Source: an archaeon (GTDB taxonomy: Archaea; Asgardarchaeota; Hermodarchaeia; Hermodarchaeales; Hermodarchaeaceae). From it: a DNA stretch of 15,132 nucleotides. The DNA lies in NCBI GenBank assembly GCA_016550405.1, contig JABXGX010000180.1:1-15132 (forward strand), in the 5' to 3' direction. Positions 5,113 to 12,182 of this stretch are shown in pieces (within the stretch, counting starts at the first letter, position 1; each line of letters starts with the position of its first letter). Under the pieces are notes generated by a model. That model searched no databases. It was not told the DNA's origin and saw nothing but the letters and a program-made list of their open reading frames with translations. The translations under genes and the position numbers were made by a program.

Positions 5113-7608
5113 GTGTTGTCTTTAAGTGATGTTAGCGTTGAACTCCGACGCATCACCATCTTAGAAAGAAACGCCGAATACTATGATGCCGCAGAACACT
5201 GTTTTATCCTATATCAAAGAACTCGGAGCTCCGACGTAGCTAAACGCGGTTTTAATAATCTCTGGCTTAGTGCCTGGACTGCAAATAGCAAACTCGAAAT
5301 GGAGGCCCGGTTGTCAGATTTTCTCTCTCGCTTCCAAGAACTGAAGGAAAAAATTAGTCTAATGCCCGAACAAGAGACGCATTTAACGGCATTAAGTCTG
5401 GCAGCTCAGGGATGGCTTGCCGAACCACCGAATCCCTCTCTATTTCATCAAGCGGTTCAAAAGTTTCTTGAAATCAATCAGCTACAACAAGCCCTAGAGC
5501 TCATCATGAGCCTCATTGCGTATGTGAAACCCGAAGATCAGATTTATTGGATTAATCATGCTCAAGATATCGCCAAAGAACTACATCCTGCCAATCGCGA
5601 TACCTATTTTCTCTTGCTAGCAGAACCTCTCCTTCATTACGCGGAGACCGATGAAAGACAAACTGTTCTCAATAACATATTGAGAGCAACCACCGCCTTA
5701 AGTGAAATAAAAAACCGTAAACCCTTGGGGAATATCGCCGTTATACATGGTGTAGATCTTCTTGAGCCGTACCAAATTGAGCCTAAAACATTGCGTCAAA
5801 TCCGGCAGGATAATGTCCATGAACTCGTAAGATCTCTTGCCACTATACCGCACAATCGACTAAGGGGAATGATGCTTAACTTATTAGGAAATTCCTATTC
5901 AAAACTAGCTGAGTTCGAACAAGATCCTGAGCTTCGTCGGGACCTTTATGCGAAAGCTAAGGATTATTTTCTTCAATCAGTGTCAGCCCTTGAACGAACT
6001 CCTGCATATGGCGAATTACTTCGTGCGTACATATTTGCAGGCACAGGATTTCTTTCTATTGCGGAGTTAGAGCAGGATTTTGATCGACGAAACGAACTCT
6101 ATCGGCTAGGCAAAGAGCACCTTCGAAAAGCTCACGAACTTGGTGAAATGACACAATTCTATGACCTCCGTGCACAAGCGGCGATACACTTAGGCACTGC
6201 TTTAGAACGACTTTCCTGGTTCGAATTAAATCCTGAAACTCGAAAAGAACGGTTATCAGAAATCTACGAAATTCAACTTGAGGGTCAGAGACTTGCTCAA
6301 AAAACGAGGGGGAATCGATGGGCTGGATACGCAACCATTAAAGCAAGTGAAATATGTGGATTTTTCTCTGATTTAGAAACACGAATCGATAAGAAGCGCC
6401 AATGGGCAACCACACAACATGAATTGAGTCAAACTGGCCTTAAACTCCTTAACCAAACCCAAGATGTTCGAGGACAAATCATGGCACTAAGCATTGTTGC
6501 CTTTGCATGTTCTAAACTAGCTGAGCTTACGCCTAATCTACAGGACAAAGTCTTACTCTTAGAGAAAATGCGTCGTCACACCCAACAGGCTATACCGCTT
6601 ATAGCTTTGGTTCCTGATCCTATAATTTCCGCTTCTGCATATCAGCAAGCGGGTGATGTTGCTAAGTGCCTCGGCATCCTCAAAGGCGATTCTGATTTGC
6701 TCCAGAAAGCTGCCTTCTATTTCGAGAAAGCCTCTGTCGACTGGTCAAAAACTGGGGAGCGTCATAAAGAGGCCCAAGCCATCACACAACACGCTAATGC
6801 CTTACTGTTTCGAAGTAGTTTTGATTTCACTCCTGATGAAGCAGACCGCGTCGCCTTACTAGATGAAAGTCAAAGATTGTACACAGTTGCAGCTGACCTT
6901 TATTCCCAGATTTTCTTCTTTCACGATGTAGGAGAAAGCTATTGGCGGATTGGACAAATTCACATCCTCCGGAGAGACTTTACCAGCGCTCAAGAATCCT
7001 TTGATAAAGTTCAGAAAGCGTTCGTGAAGGCTGCTGAATTGATTCCTAATTTTGCAGATGTTTATTCTGTTTTCAGCACTTTCGGAATAACAATGGTTGG
7101 GCTTGTTGATGGATTAAAGATTATCAATCAGGGTAATTACCCACATGCTGCATTATTATTTAATGAACTTGTAACGGAACTCACCTCTGAAACCGAACGT
7201 AGTCTCCGAGACCTTCGACAGCTCTTAGCCGCTTTGGGTCAGATTTGTCAATATGCTGCAACTCGGGAGTCTACTCAAAGAAAATTAGCACAAACTGAGT
7301 TGAATCGTTTGCTGAAACAGCTCACTCCTGATGCCTATGAACAACAACTCCCTTACAGTCTCCACAAAACCATTCACAGATTACAGATTCTCTTAGTGGC
7401 TCCACAGCTTTTCTTTCCACCCCTTCTATTAGATTTACCACTGAAGGAGAAAATGCTCGCTATGATCCAGACTCGGCATATGGTTGGAACAGCCTTGAGT
7501 ATGTATCAGGCAACCAAGCGTCAACGCGAGATTGCTCTTGACGAACCTCCCGAAAACACTATCCGCCGCTATGTTGCCCAAATGAGTAGTGTTCTTTCTA
7601 ACCGCTAG
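5113..7608 (+). CDS. large all-helical repeat protein with 51-residue repeats, partner of the MinD-like ATPase
   Basis: This 831-residue protein has no signal peptide or membrane segment and reads as helical throughout. It is a scaffold type rather than an enzyme, and I see no catalytic motif. Residues 259 to about 615 contain about seven diverged repeats spaced almost exactly 51 residues apart, clearest at SKLAEFEQDPELRRDLYAKA (263-282) and SIAELEQDFDRRNELYRLGK (315-334). Residues 606-640 look like a single ordinary TPR hairpin, and 673-690 may be another. The N-terminal 250 residues are also helical but without an evident register. The start is GTG 5113 or TTG 5116. GAGGTG overlaps them, and GGTGAG (5105-5110) would suit TTG 5116, so the first residue is uncertain. 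It begins 3 bp after the ATPase stop, which suggests coupled synthesis. Likely a protein-interaction platform; the role is unknown. Confidence 0.82.
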   Translation: MLSLSDVSVELRRITILERNAEYYDAAEHCFILYQRTRSSDVAKRGFNNLWLSAWTANSKLEMEARLSDFLSRFQELKEKISLMPEQETHLTALSLAAQGWLAEPPNPSLFHQAVQKFLEINQLQQALELIMSLIAYVKPEDQIYWINHAQDIAKELHPANRDTYFLLLAEPLLHYAETDERQTVLNNILRATTALSEIKNRKPLGNIAVIHGVDLLEPYQIEPKTLRQIRQDNVHELVRSLATIPHNRLRGMMLNLLGNSYSKLAEFEQDPELRRDLYAKAKDYFLQSVSALERTPAYGELLRAYIFAGTGFLSIAELEQDFDRRNELYRLGKEHLRKAHELGEMTQFYDLRAQAAIHLGTALERLSWFELNPETRKERLSEIYEIQLEGQRLAQKTRGNRWAGYATIKASEICGFFSDLETRIDKKRQWATTQHELSQTGLKLLNQTQDVRGQIMALSIVAFACSKLAELTPNLQDKVLLLEKMRRHTQQAIPLIALVPDPIISASAYQQAGDVAKCLGILKGDSDLLQKAAFYFEKASVDWSKTGERHKEAQAITQHANALLFRSSFDFTPDEADRVALLDESQRLYTVAADLYSQIFFFHDVGESYWRIGQIHILRRDFTSAQESFDKVQKAFVKAAELIPNFADVYSVFSTFGITMVGLVDGLKIINQGNYPHAALLFNELVTELTSETERSLRDLRQLLAALGQICQYAATRESTQRKLAQTELNRLLKQLTPDAYEQQLPYSLHKTIHRLQILLVAPQLFFPPLLLDLPLKEKMLAMIQTRHMVGTALSMYQATKRQREIALDEPPENTIRRYVAQMSSVLSNR
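5887..6957 (+). repeat. about seven tandem diverged 51-residue (153 bp) protein repeats
   Basis: Protein-level repeats at about residues 259-309, 310-360, 361-411, 412-462, 463-513, 514-564 and 565-615. The core pattern is (K/x)LAEhE-x-D-x3-R-x2-L-x3-A, where h is hydrophobic. Lys264-Leu265-Ala266-Glu267 recurs as Lys468-Leu469-Ala470-Glu471, exactly four periods later. The seventh copy is weak. DNA identity between copies is low, so the repeat is ancient. Confidence 0.6.
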
Positions 7609-7621
7609 AATAGTAGGCCTG

Positions 7622-7630
7622 TTACTTTTT
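7622..7630 (+). terminator. T-rich tract after the repeat-protein operon
   Basis: TTACTTTTT begins 14 bases after the stop of the repeat-protein gene. A poly-T run without a stem is sufficient for archaeal intrinsic termination. It is short, so confidence is limited. Confidence 0.35.
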
Positions 7631-7643
7631 CCCCTCCTTGAGG

Positions 7644-7659
7644 GCGAAAGCTTTTATCA
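7644..7659 (+). promoter_or_regulatory. candidate archaeal promoter (BRE/TATA) for pyrB-pyrI-pyrFE
   Basis: A purine-rich GCGAAAG (7644-7650, BRE-like) precedes CTTTTATCA (7651-7659, TATA-like). Initiation some 25-30 bases downstream would fall near 7680, just before the ribosome site at 7681-7685 and GTG 7693, giving the short leader common in archaea. A small inverted repeat, CCCTC-CTT-GAGGG (7632-7644), abuts the upstream edge. Confidence 0.4.
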
Positions 7660-7680
7660 TTCCAAACCTTGACCCGTAAA

Positions 7681-7685
7681 AGAGG
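7681..7685 (+). promoter_or_regulatory. Shine-Dalgarno site for pyrB
   Basis: AGAGG ends seven bases before GTG 7693. This makes GTG 7693 the start in preference to TTG 7669, which would add eight residues absent from typical PyrB proteins. Confidence 0.55.
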
Positions 7686-7692
7686 AATAACG

Positions 7693-8616
7693 GTGTCGCT
7701 CAAAGTTAAGAATCTCATTAGCATTGCAGACCTGAGCACTAGGGAAATCATTGCGATACTTGACCGCGCAGACAAAATGGAATCCATCGTTCGGGGAGGC
7801 AAGGCGTCCTCCCTTCTTGCAGGGAAGATACTTGCGACTCTGTTTTATGAGCCTTCAACCAGAACCCGATTGAGTTTTGAGTCAGCAATGACACGACTTG
7901 GTGGTTCTACAATTTCAGTGGCTGATATACGTGCCTCCTCTGTAGCAAAAGGTGAATCGCTTTCTGATACAATTCGAACGGTAGAAAATTATGCTGATGT
8001 CATAGTACTTAGACACTCACAAGAAGGCGCTGCTCAATGGGCAGCAGAAGTTGCACAAATTCCAATCATTAATGCAGGTGATGGAGCAGGACGACATCCA
8101 ACTCAAACTCTTCTTGATTTATCAACTATCCGACGCAGTCAGGGTCGCTTGGAAAAGCTCAAAATCGCAATGTTGGGGGACCTCCGTTTTGGTCGAACAG
8201 TCCACTCTCTTTCTTATGCCATTACTCGGTTCACAAATCGTCTTTATTGTGTTTCACCCTCGGGGCTCGAACTCCCCGACGAAATTGTAATGGATCTGAC
8301 TGAACAGGGAAAGGAAGTCATCCAGACGCAGGATTTGAAAGGTATACTCCCCGAACTTGATGTATTATATGTGACTCGGATTCAAAAGGAACGATTTCCA
8401 ACAGAAGCAGACTATGAAAAGGTGAAAGGAGTCTTTCAAATAGATAAAGGCATTCTTGAGGGTGTTAAACCAAACTTGGATATCCTTCATCCTTTACCTC
8501 GAGTGGATGAGATTGCTCCTGAAGTTGATGATACTCCTTATGCCCGATACTTTACCCAGATGTTTCATGGGGTGCTTGTACGAATGGCTATTCTAGCCAT
8601 GTTAATGGAAGTGTAA
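7693..8616 (+). CDS. pyrB: aspartate carbamoyltransferase catalytic chain
   Basis: PyrB joins carbamoyl phosphate to L-aspartate, giving N-carbamoyl-L-aspartate, the second step of UMP synthesis. The 307-residue length is typical. The carbamoyl-phosphate loop FYEPSTRTRLSFE is at residues 51-63. The mobile-loop lysine (Lys86) is in SSVAKGES. GRHPTQTLLDL is at 134-143, the aspartate-site LHPLPRVDE at 265-273, and Arg229 lies in YVTRIQKER (227-235). The start is GTG 7693, set by the AGAGG site and by alignment of the first block (KNLISIADLS) with family N termini. It leads the operon with pyrI 4 bp downstream and the fused pyrFE after that. The paired regulatory chain implies an allosteric dodecamer as in E. 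coli, with trimers of catalytic chains held by PyrI dimers. Confidence 0.96.
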   Translation: MSLKVKNLISIADLSTREIIAILDRADKMESIVRGGKASSLLAGKILATLFYEPSTRTRLSFESAMTRLGGSTISVADIRASSVAKGESLSDTIRTVENYADVIVLRHSQEGAAQWAAEVAQIPIINAGDGAGRHPTQTLLDLSTIRRSQGRLEKLKIAMLGDLRFGRTVHSLSYAITRFTNRLYCVSPSGLELPDEIVMDLTEQGKEVIQTQDLKGILPELDVLYVTRIQKERFPTEADYEKVKGVFQIDKGILEGVKPNLDILHPLPRVDEIAPEVDDTPYARYFTQMFHGVLVRMAILAMLMEV

Positions 8617-8620
8617 CATA

Positions 8621-9139
8621 ATGACACCACCTAAAACCAAGGCACAAAAATCCAAAGCCTTAGAAAAGGTTGATGAGCTCCGAATCCAAAAGATCCAGGC
8701 TGGAACCGTGATTGATCATATTACTGCTGGGTACGCCCTCGCCGTTTTGCAAATTCTTGGCATAACGGGACAAGAAGGCGATGTGTTAAGCATTGCGATG
8801 AATGTTCAAAGCAAGCGAATGAAGAAAAAAGACATCATTAAGGTGGAAGGTCGCGAACTAACTGCTGATGAGATAAACCGCATCGCTCTCATTGCGCCAC
8901 AGGCAACCATCAATATTATTCGAAAGTATAAGATATTCAGTAAGATGCGAATCGAAGTGCCTGATGAAATCGTTGGCATTGTACGTTGTGTGAACCCCAG
9001 TTGTATTACGAATAATGAACGTGGAATCAAACGTAAATTCACCGTGGTAGACCGTTCGCCGGTTACACTCCGTTGCTGCTATTGTAAACGAATAATGAGC
9101 CAGGATTATATCATCGAACAATTACAAATTTCAAGTTAG
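8621..9139 (+). CDS. pyrI: aspartate carbamoyltransferase regulatory chain
   Basis: PyrI binds nucleotide effectors (CTP/ATP in the E. coli enzyme) and bridges PyrB trimers. The allosteric domain holds IQKIQAGTVIDHITAGYALA (residues 22-41), the usual N-terminal signature. The C-terminal zinc domain has Cys123, Cys128, Cys152 and Cys155. Their spacing (4, 23 and 2 residues between) is the same as that of the E. coli zinc cysteines. An extra Cys153 lies between the last two. The 172-residue length exceeds the usual 150 or so because of a basic N-terminal extension (MTPPKTKAQKSK) before the conserved block. ATG 8621 follows the pyrB stop by 4 bp, consistent with equimolar synthesis. Regulation of ATCase by end product is therefore expected, though the effector cannot be read from sequence. 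Confidence 0.95.
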   Translation: MTPPKTKAQKSKALEKVDELRIQKIQAGTVIDHITAGYALAVLQILGITGQEGDVLSIAMNVQSKRMKKKDIIKVEGRELTADEINRIALIAPQATINIIRKYKIFSKMRIEVPDEIVGIVRCVNPSCITNNERGIKRKFTVVDRSPVTLRCCYCKRIMSQDYIIEQLQISS

Positions 9140-9158
9140 CGCTGCATACACGAGATTT

Positions 9159-9165
9159 GGAGGGT
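9159..9165 (+). promoter_or_regulatory. Shine-Dalgarno site for the pyrF-pyrE fusion
   Basis: GGAGGGT ends six bases before TTG 9172. It overlaps the earlier in-frame TTG (9157), which therefore cannot be the start served by this site. Confidence 0.7.
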
Positions 9166-9171
9166 AAATCA

Positions 9172-10560
9172 TTGGTAAAACTCTTTGGACAAGCCTTCAT
9201 AAGGGCATTAGAAAATCGTGTGAAAACCCATAGAACACGTGTAATACACGCTCTTGACATTGCGAATACTCTCCCCGCCAATGCACCTGATTCTGCTCGT
9301 AAAGAACTGATTGAACGAGCTTGTCATATTGCTGCTGCCGTTGACCCCTATGTTGTTGCCATCAAACTAAACTACCCTCTGATTCTAGCAGTAGGATTGG
9401 AAATCGTTCATCATCTTAAAGCGATTCTCCCTGAGCTCCCTCTCATTGCTGATTTTAAAGTCGCTGATATTGACAATACCAATGCTTGGATTGCTCGACA
9501 TGCCTTTGCAGCGGGATTTGACGCCATCATCGTTCAAGGGTTCATTGGTGAAGACGCCATTCAAGCCGTTTTAGATGAGGCTAAAAATGCTGGAGATAAA
9601 GGTGTCATCCTTGTTGTGGATATGAGCCACCCAGGCGCTGCTACGTTTATTCATCCTCAAACTCCCCGCCTGGTAAACCTCGCCAAGCAATTAAAAGCCA
9701 CAGGAGTAATCGCTCCAGGCACACGACCTGCGCATGTACATGAAATCCGAATTCTTTTAGGACCCGAGACCCTGATATTAGCTCCAGGCGTCGGGGCTCA
9801 GGGAGGAAAACCTGGATCCGCCGTATCCGCCGGAGCAAACTATGAAATTATTGGTCGCACCATTTACACCGCAGAAGACCCAGCTATCAAAGCAAAGCAG
9901 TTAGCCCAACAAACATTTTCGGCACTCCTTTCCATAGATGAATCTGAAGAAGATGTGTTTATTAAAACAGTCGCTCTTATGCTCGCAGATGTTGGAGCCA
10001 TCCAATTTGGTGAATTCACACTAGCCTCTGGAAAATCTAGCCCTTATTATATCGACTTGCGTATTGTTCCATCCTTTCCGGATGAATTCAACAAACTCAC
10101 TAATTTATTCATACAATGGCTTGCCAAGCATCCTGAAGTAAAATTCAAACGCATTGCTGGGGTTCCTACAGCCGGAATATCATTTGCTACTGCGATTTGC
10201 AGTCGTCTTAATCTCTCTTTGCTCTATATTCGAAATAAACCAAAAGCCCATGGGCGTCAGAAAAGAGTCGAAGGACTTCTTGAAAAAGACGACCAAGTGC
10301 TATTGATTGACGATTTGATAACCGATGGGGGTAGCAAAATCGAGGCCGTTAAGGCCTTGCGGGAATCAGGGGCAAAAGTGAACGATGTCCTGGTGGTATT
10401 AGACCGCGAACAAGGTGGCTCCGAGCAACTAGAAAAGGAAAATCTTTCATTGCATGCTTTAGCACCTATTTCTAAGATTATCAAAGCCTTAGCAGCAGAA
10501 AAGCGGCTATCGGAATCAGATTGCACCCGAATTCTTGCTTACATTTCTAAAGCAGATTAA
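9172..10560 (+). CDS. pyrFE: bifunctional orotidine-5'-phosphate decarboxylase / orotate phosphoribosyltransferase (OMPDC-OPRT fusion)
   Basis: This single 462-residue protein carries the last two steps of UMP synthesis: OPRT converts orotate and PRPP to OMP, and OMPDC decarboxylates OMP. The N-terminal OMPDC domain (about 1-255) has the catalytic Asp-x-Lys-x-x-Asp core in ADFKVADIDNTN (93-104), the phosphate-loop region LAPGVGAQGG (203-212) and Arg229 in IIGRTIY. The C-terminal OPRT domain (about 262-462) has GEFTLASGKSSPYYIDLR (280-297), the KPKAHGR loop (356-362) and the PRPP site LLIDDLITDGGS (377-388). The domain order is the reverse of animal and plant UMP synthase. The start TTG 9172 is set by the GGAGGGT site. 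It follows pyrI by 32 bp. Its stop is 2 bp from the stop of the facing sortase-like gene. Both sets of active-site residues appear intact. Confidence 0.95.
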   Translation: MVKLFGQAFIRALENRVKTHRTRVIHALDIANTLPANAPDSARKELIERACHIAAAVDPYVVAIKLNYPLILAVGLEIVHHLKAILPELPLIADFKVADIDNTNAWIARHAFAAGFDAIIVQGFIGEDAIQAVLDEAKNAGDKGVILVVDMSHPGAATFIHPQTPRLVNLAKQLKATGVIAPGTRPAHVHEIRILLGPETLILAPGVGAQGGKPGSAVSAGANYEIIGRTIYTAEDPAIKAKQLAQQTFSALLSIDESEEDVFIKTVALMLADVGAIQFGEFTLASGKSSPYYIDLRIVPSFPDEFNKLTNLFIQWLAKHPEVKFKRIAGVPTAGISFATAICSRLNLSLLYIRNKPKAHGRQKRVEGLLEKDDQVLLIDDLITDGGSKIEAVKALRESGAKVNDVLVVLDREQGGSEQLEKENLSLHALAPISKIIKALAAEKRLSESDCTRILAYISKAD

Positions 10561-10562
10561 TC

Positions 10563-11267
10563 TCACTTTGTGTTCTGGACCTTTGCCTGTTGGGTTACTC
10601 TCTGCCCCAATAGTGCAATCACCACGACTCCAAAATAGCCAAGAAGAAAAGCGAGCGGGTAATGTACGAGTTCGAAAGGGGCTATTCCAACTGCAGGTGC
10701 CCAAAGCTCGATAAAAATCCGGAAGAGATTTCCTAAAACGATTATCAAAATTGCCGCTAACCCCACAATTACTCGGTCAGGCTTCGGTTGCATCTTTTTA
10801 TCAGAAAGTAGAAGCAACATTAAGCAGGGAATCAGAGCAATAAGGCCAGCACAGGCATTATCAATTTCTCCACCGACGATTCGCATCGTTCCCGCCTCGT
10901 GGATGAAGATAAGTATTTGAGCGCCACCAAAATGGGGATTGAAATATTGGATTGCATTGATACCTGCAAATCCAAGAATGGTTGCGCTGGTGTGGCTATA
11001 CAGCCATTGGAGTGGCCAAAAATCAACAAGGATCACAAGCAAGGCCGAAATGGCAATGATTAAGACTAATTTGATGTCGTTGTTGGGTTGAAAAGCAAGT
11101 GAGGATTGGAGTAGGATTGCGATTCCAAGAACGATAAAAAATAAGGCTAGTGGACCGAGAGGACTCAAGGGTATTGAATACATAACACCCCCCGCAATAA
11201 TGAGGATAGTACCAACTACGAAAAGAAACCAGGGTGAGTAATCCCCAAGAAAATTTGATTGCTTCAC
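10563..11267 (-). CDS. archaeosortase/exosortase family membrane protein
   Basis: Exosortases and archaeosortases are multi-pass cysteine transpeptidase-like enzymes that cleave C-terminal sorting tails of surface proteins and often link the protein to a lipid. The 234-residue protein has about seven hydrophobic segments (roughly 13-33, 36-54, 65-83, 92-108, 137-155, 165-185 and 196-220). The expected triad is visible: Cys139 in EIDNACAGL (134-142) near a membrane face, Arg183 in GNLFRIF (179-185), and His202 in ELVHYPLAF (199-207). Subfamily cannot be assigned, and no sorting-signal substrate is encoded in the window. The start is GTG 11267, 27 bp after pyrK. The ribosome site is weak (GGGAAG close upstream). 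It is the last gene of the pyrD-pyrC-pyrK run, an unexpected partner. Its stop lies 2 bp from that of pyrFE. Confidence 0.82.
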   Translation of the reverse strand: MKQSNFLGDYSPWFLFVVGTILIIAGGVMYSIPLSPLGPLALFFIVLGIAILLQSSLAFQPNNDIKLVLIIAISALLVILVDFWPLQWLYSHTSATILGFAGINAIQYFNPHFGGAQILIFIHEAGTMRIVGGEIDNACAGLIALIPCLMLLLLSDKKMQPKPDRVIVGLAAILIIVLGNLFRIFIELWAPAVGIAPFELVHYPLAFLLGYFGVVVIALLGQRVTQQAKVQNTK

Positions 11268-11294
11268 GATGCTTCCCAGACCATTTCATTAACG

Positions 11295-12182
11295 CTAGTG
11301 GGCACAACTTTCTTTGGAAGGATCCAAGGGGAGATGCTTGCCTGTACTATCTCGTTTCCATTTACCAAAATCAGTATTTTTGAGAGTCTTTGCGTCAAAG
11401 ACTGGACCTTCATGGCAGACACGCGTTCCCTCTGTATCAATGATACAATGTCCGCATAATCCCACCCCGCATTTCATGTACCTTTCTAGACTTACCTGTA
11501 AAGGAATAGGGTATTTCGAGAGCAAGTCTGTCAGACTGATTAGCATACTTTCAGGTCCACAGGCTAAGCATGTTGCATAGCGTGAATCCACATCAAGATG
11601 GAAAGCTGCTGCATCAACAGATGTGCCTTGAATACCATCAGTTCCGTCATCAGTTGCAACAATGACTTTTTGCGCGTGCTGGTCAAATCGTTCTCGAAAG
11701 AGCAGTTCAGCTCTTGTGGTTGCGCCCAATGCTACATGGACCTCATGCCCTTTCTTTACAGCGGCTTCTGTAGCAAAAGCGAGAGGAGGGGAACCACACC
11801 CGCCAGCTACCATAAGGATTGGGCCTTTGTCAATAGACCGTGGAAATGTAAATCCATGACCGAGGGGACCGCGTAAACCTAAGAGGTCACCTTCTTTCAT
11901 TAAGTGTAAGGCTTCAGTTGCTTCTCCGACTTTCGCTGCTGCGAACTCTACTAATCCTGATGGGTTAGATGTTGAGGAGATGCTCATTGGAATTTCGTCG
12001 ACTCCTGGAATCCAGACCATCACGAATTGTCCCGGTGAAGCAGAGCGAGCGATTTCCGGAGCAATTAATGTAAAGGATTTGGTTCGAGGCGTGACGTCTT
12101 TGATTTCCTGAATTGGACCAACAATCGGTCGAAGCCTGTAGGTAAGTGTCGACGTGTGTTTTCGAGTTTTTCTTTCTGGCAT
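11295..12182 (-). CDS. pyrK: dihydroorotate dehydrogenase electron transfer subunit
   Basis: PyrK passes electrons from the PyrD FMN through a 2Fe-2S cluster and FAD to NAD+, forming the class 1B dihydroorotate dehydrogenase. Domains: an FAD-binding barrel (about 12-105) with GQFVMVWIPG (51-60) and DEIPMSISS (62-70); a NAD-binding fold with ILMVAGGCGSPPLAFAT (122-138); and a C-terminal iron-sulfur motif with Cys238, Cys243, Cys246 and Cys256. The usual bacterial Arg-Pro-x-Ser flavin motif is Ile-Pro-Met-Ser here. At 295 residues it is longer than many PyrK proteins, with a charged N-terminal extension and a polar C-terminal tail after the cluster. ATG 12182 overlaps the pyrC stop by one base (TAATG), so translation is coupled. 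A cytosolic, NAD-linked reaction is expected. Confidence 0.93.
   Translation of the reverse strand: MPERKTRKHTSTLTYRLRPIVGPIQEIKDVTPRTKSFTLIAPEIARSASPGQFVMVWIPGVDEIPMSISSTSNPSGLVEFAAAKVGEATEALHLMKEGDLLGLRGPLGHGFTFPRSIDKGPILMVAGGCGSPPLAFATEAAVKKGHEVHVALGATTRAELLFRERFDQHAQKVIVATDDGTDGIQGTSVDAAAFHLDVDSRYATCLACGPESMLISLTDLLSKYPIPLQVSLERYMKCGVGLCGHCIIDTEGTRVCHEGPVFDAKTLKNTDFGKWKRDSTGKHLPLDPSKESCAH

Noticed and set aside
7632..7644. CCCTC-CTT-GAGGG inverted repeat as a hairpin terminator or operator
   Set aside because: The stem is only five base pairs with a three-base loop and is not followed by a T run. It may be chance. The T-tract just before it is the better terminator.
11023..11307. minus-strand frame overlapping the sortase-like gene, starting with an ATG
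   Set aside because: The overlapping frame lacks any membrane or family pattern, whereas the GTG frame carries seven hydrophobic segments and the Cys/Arg/His triad.
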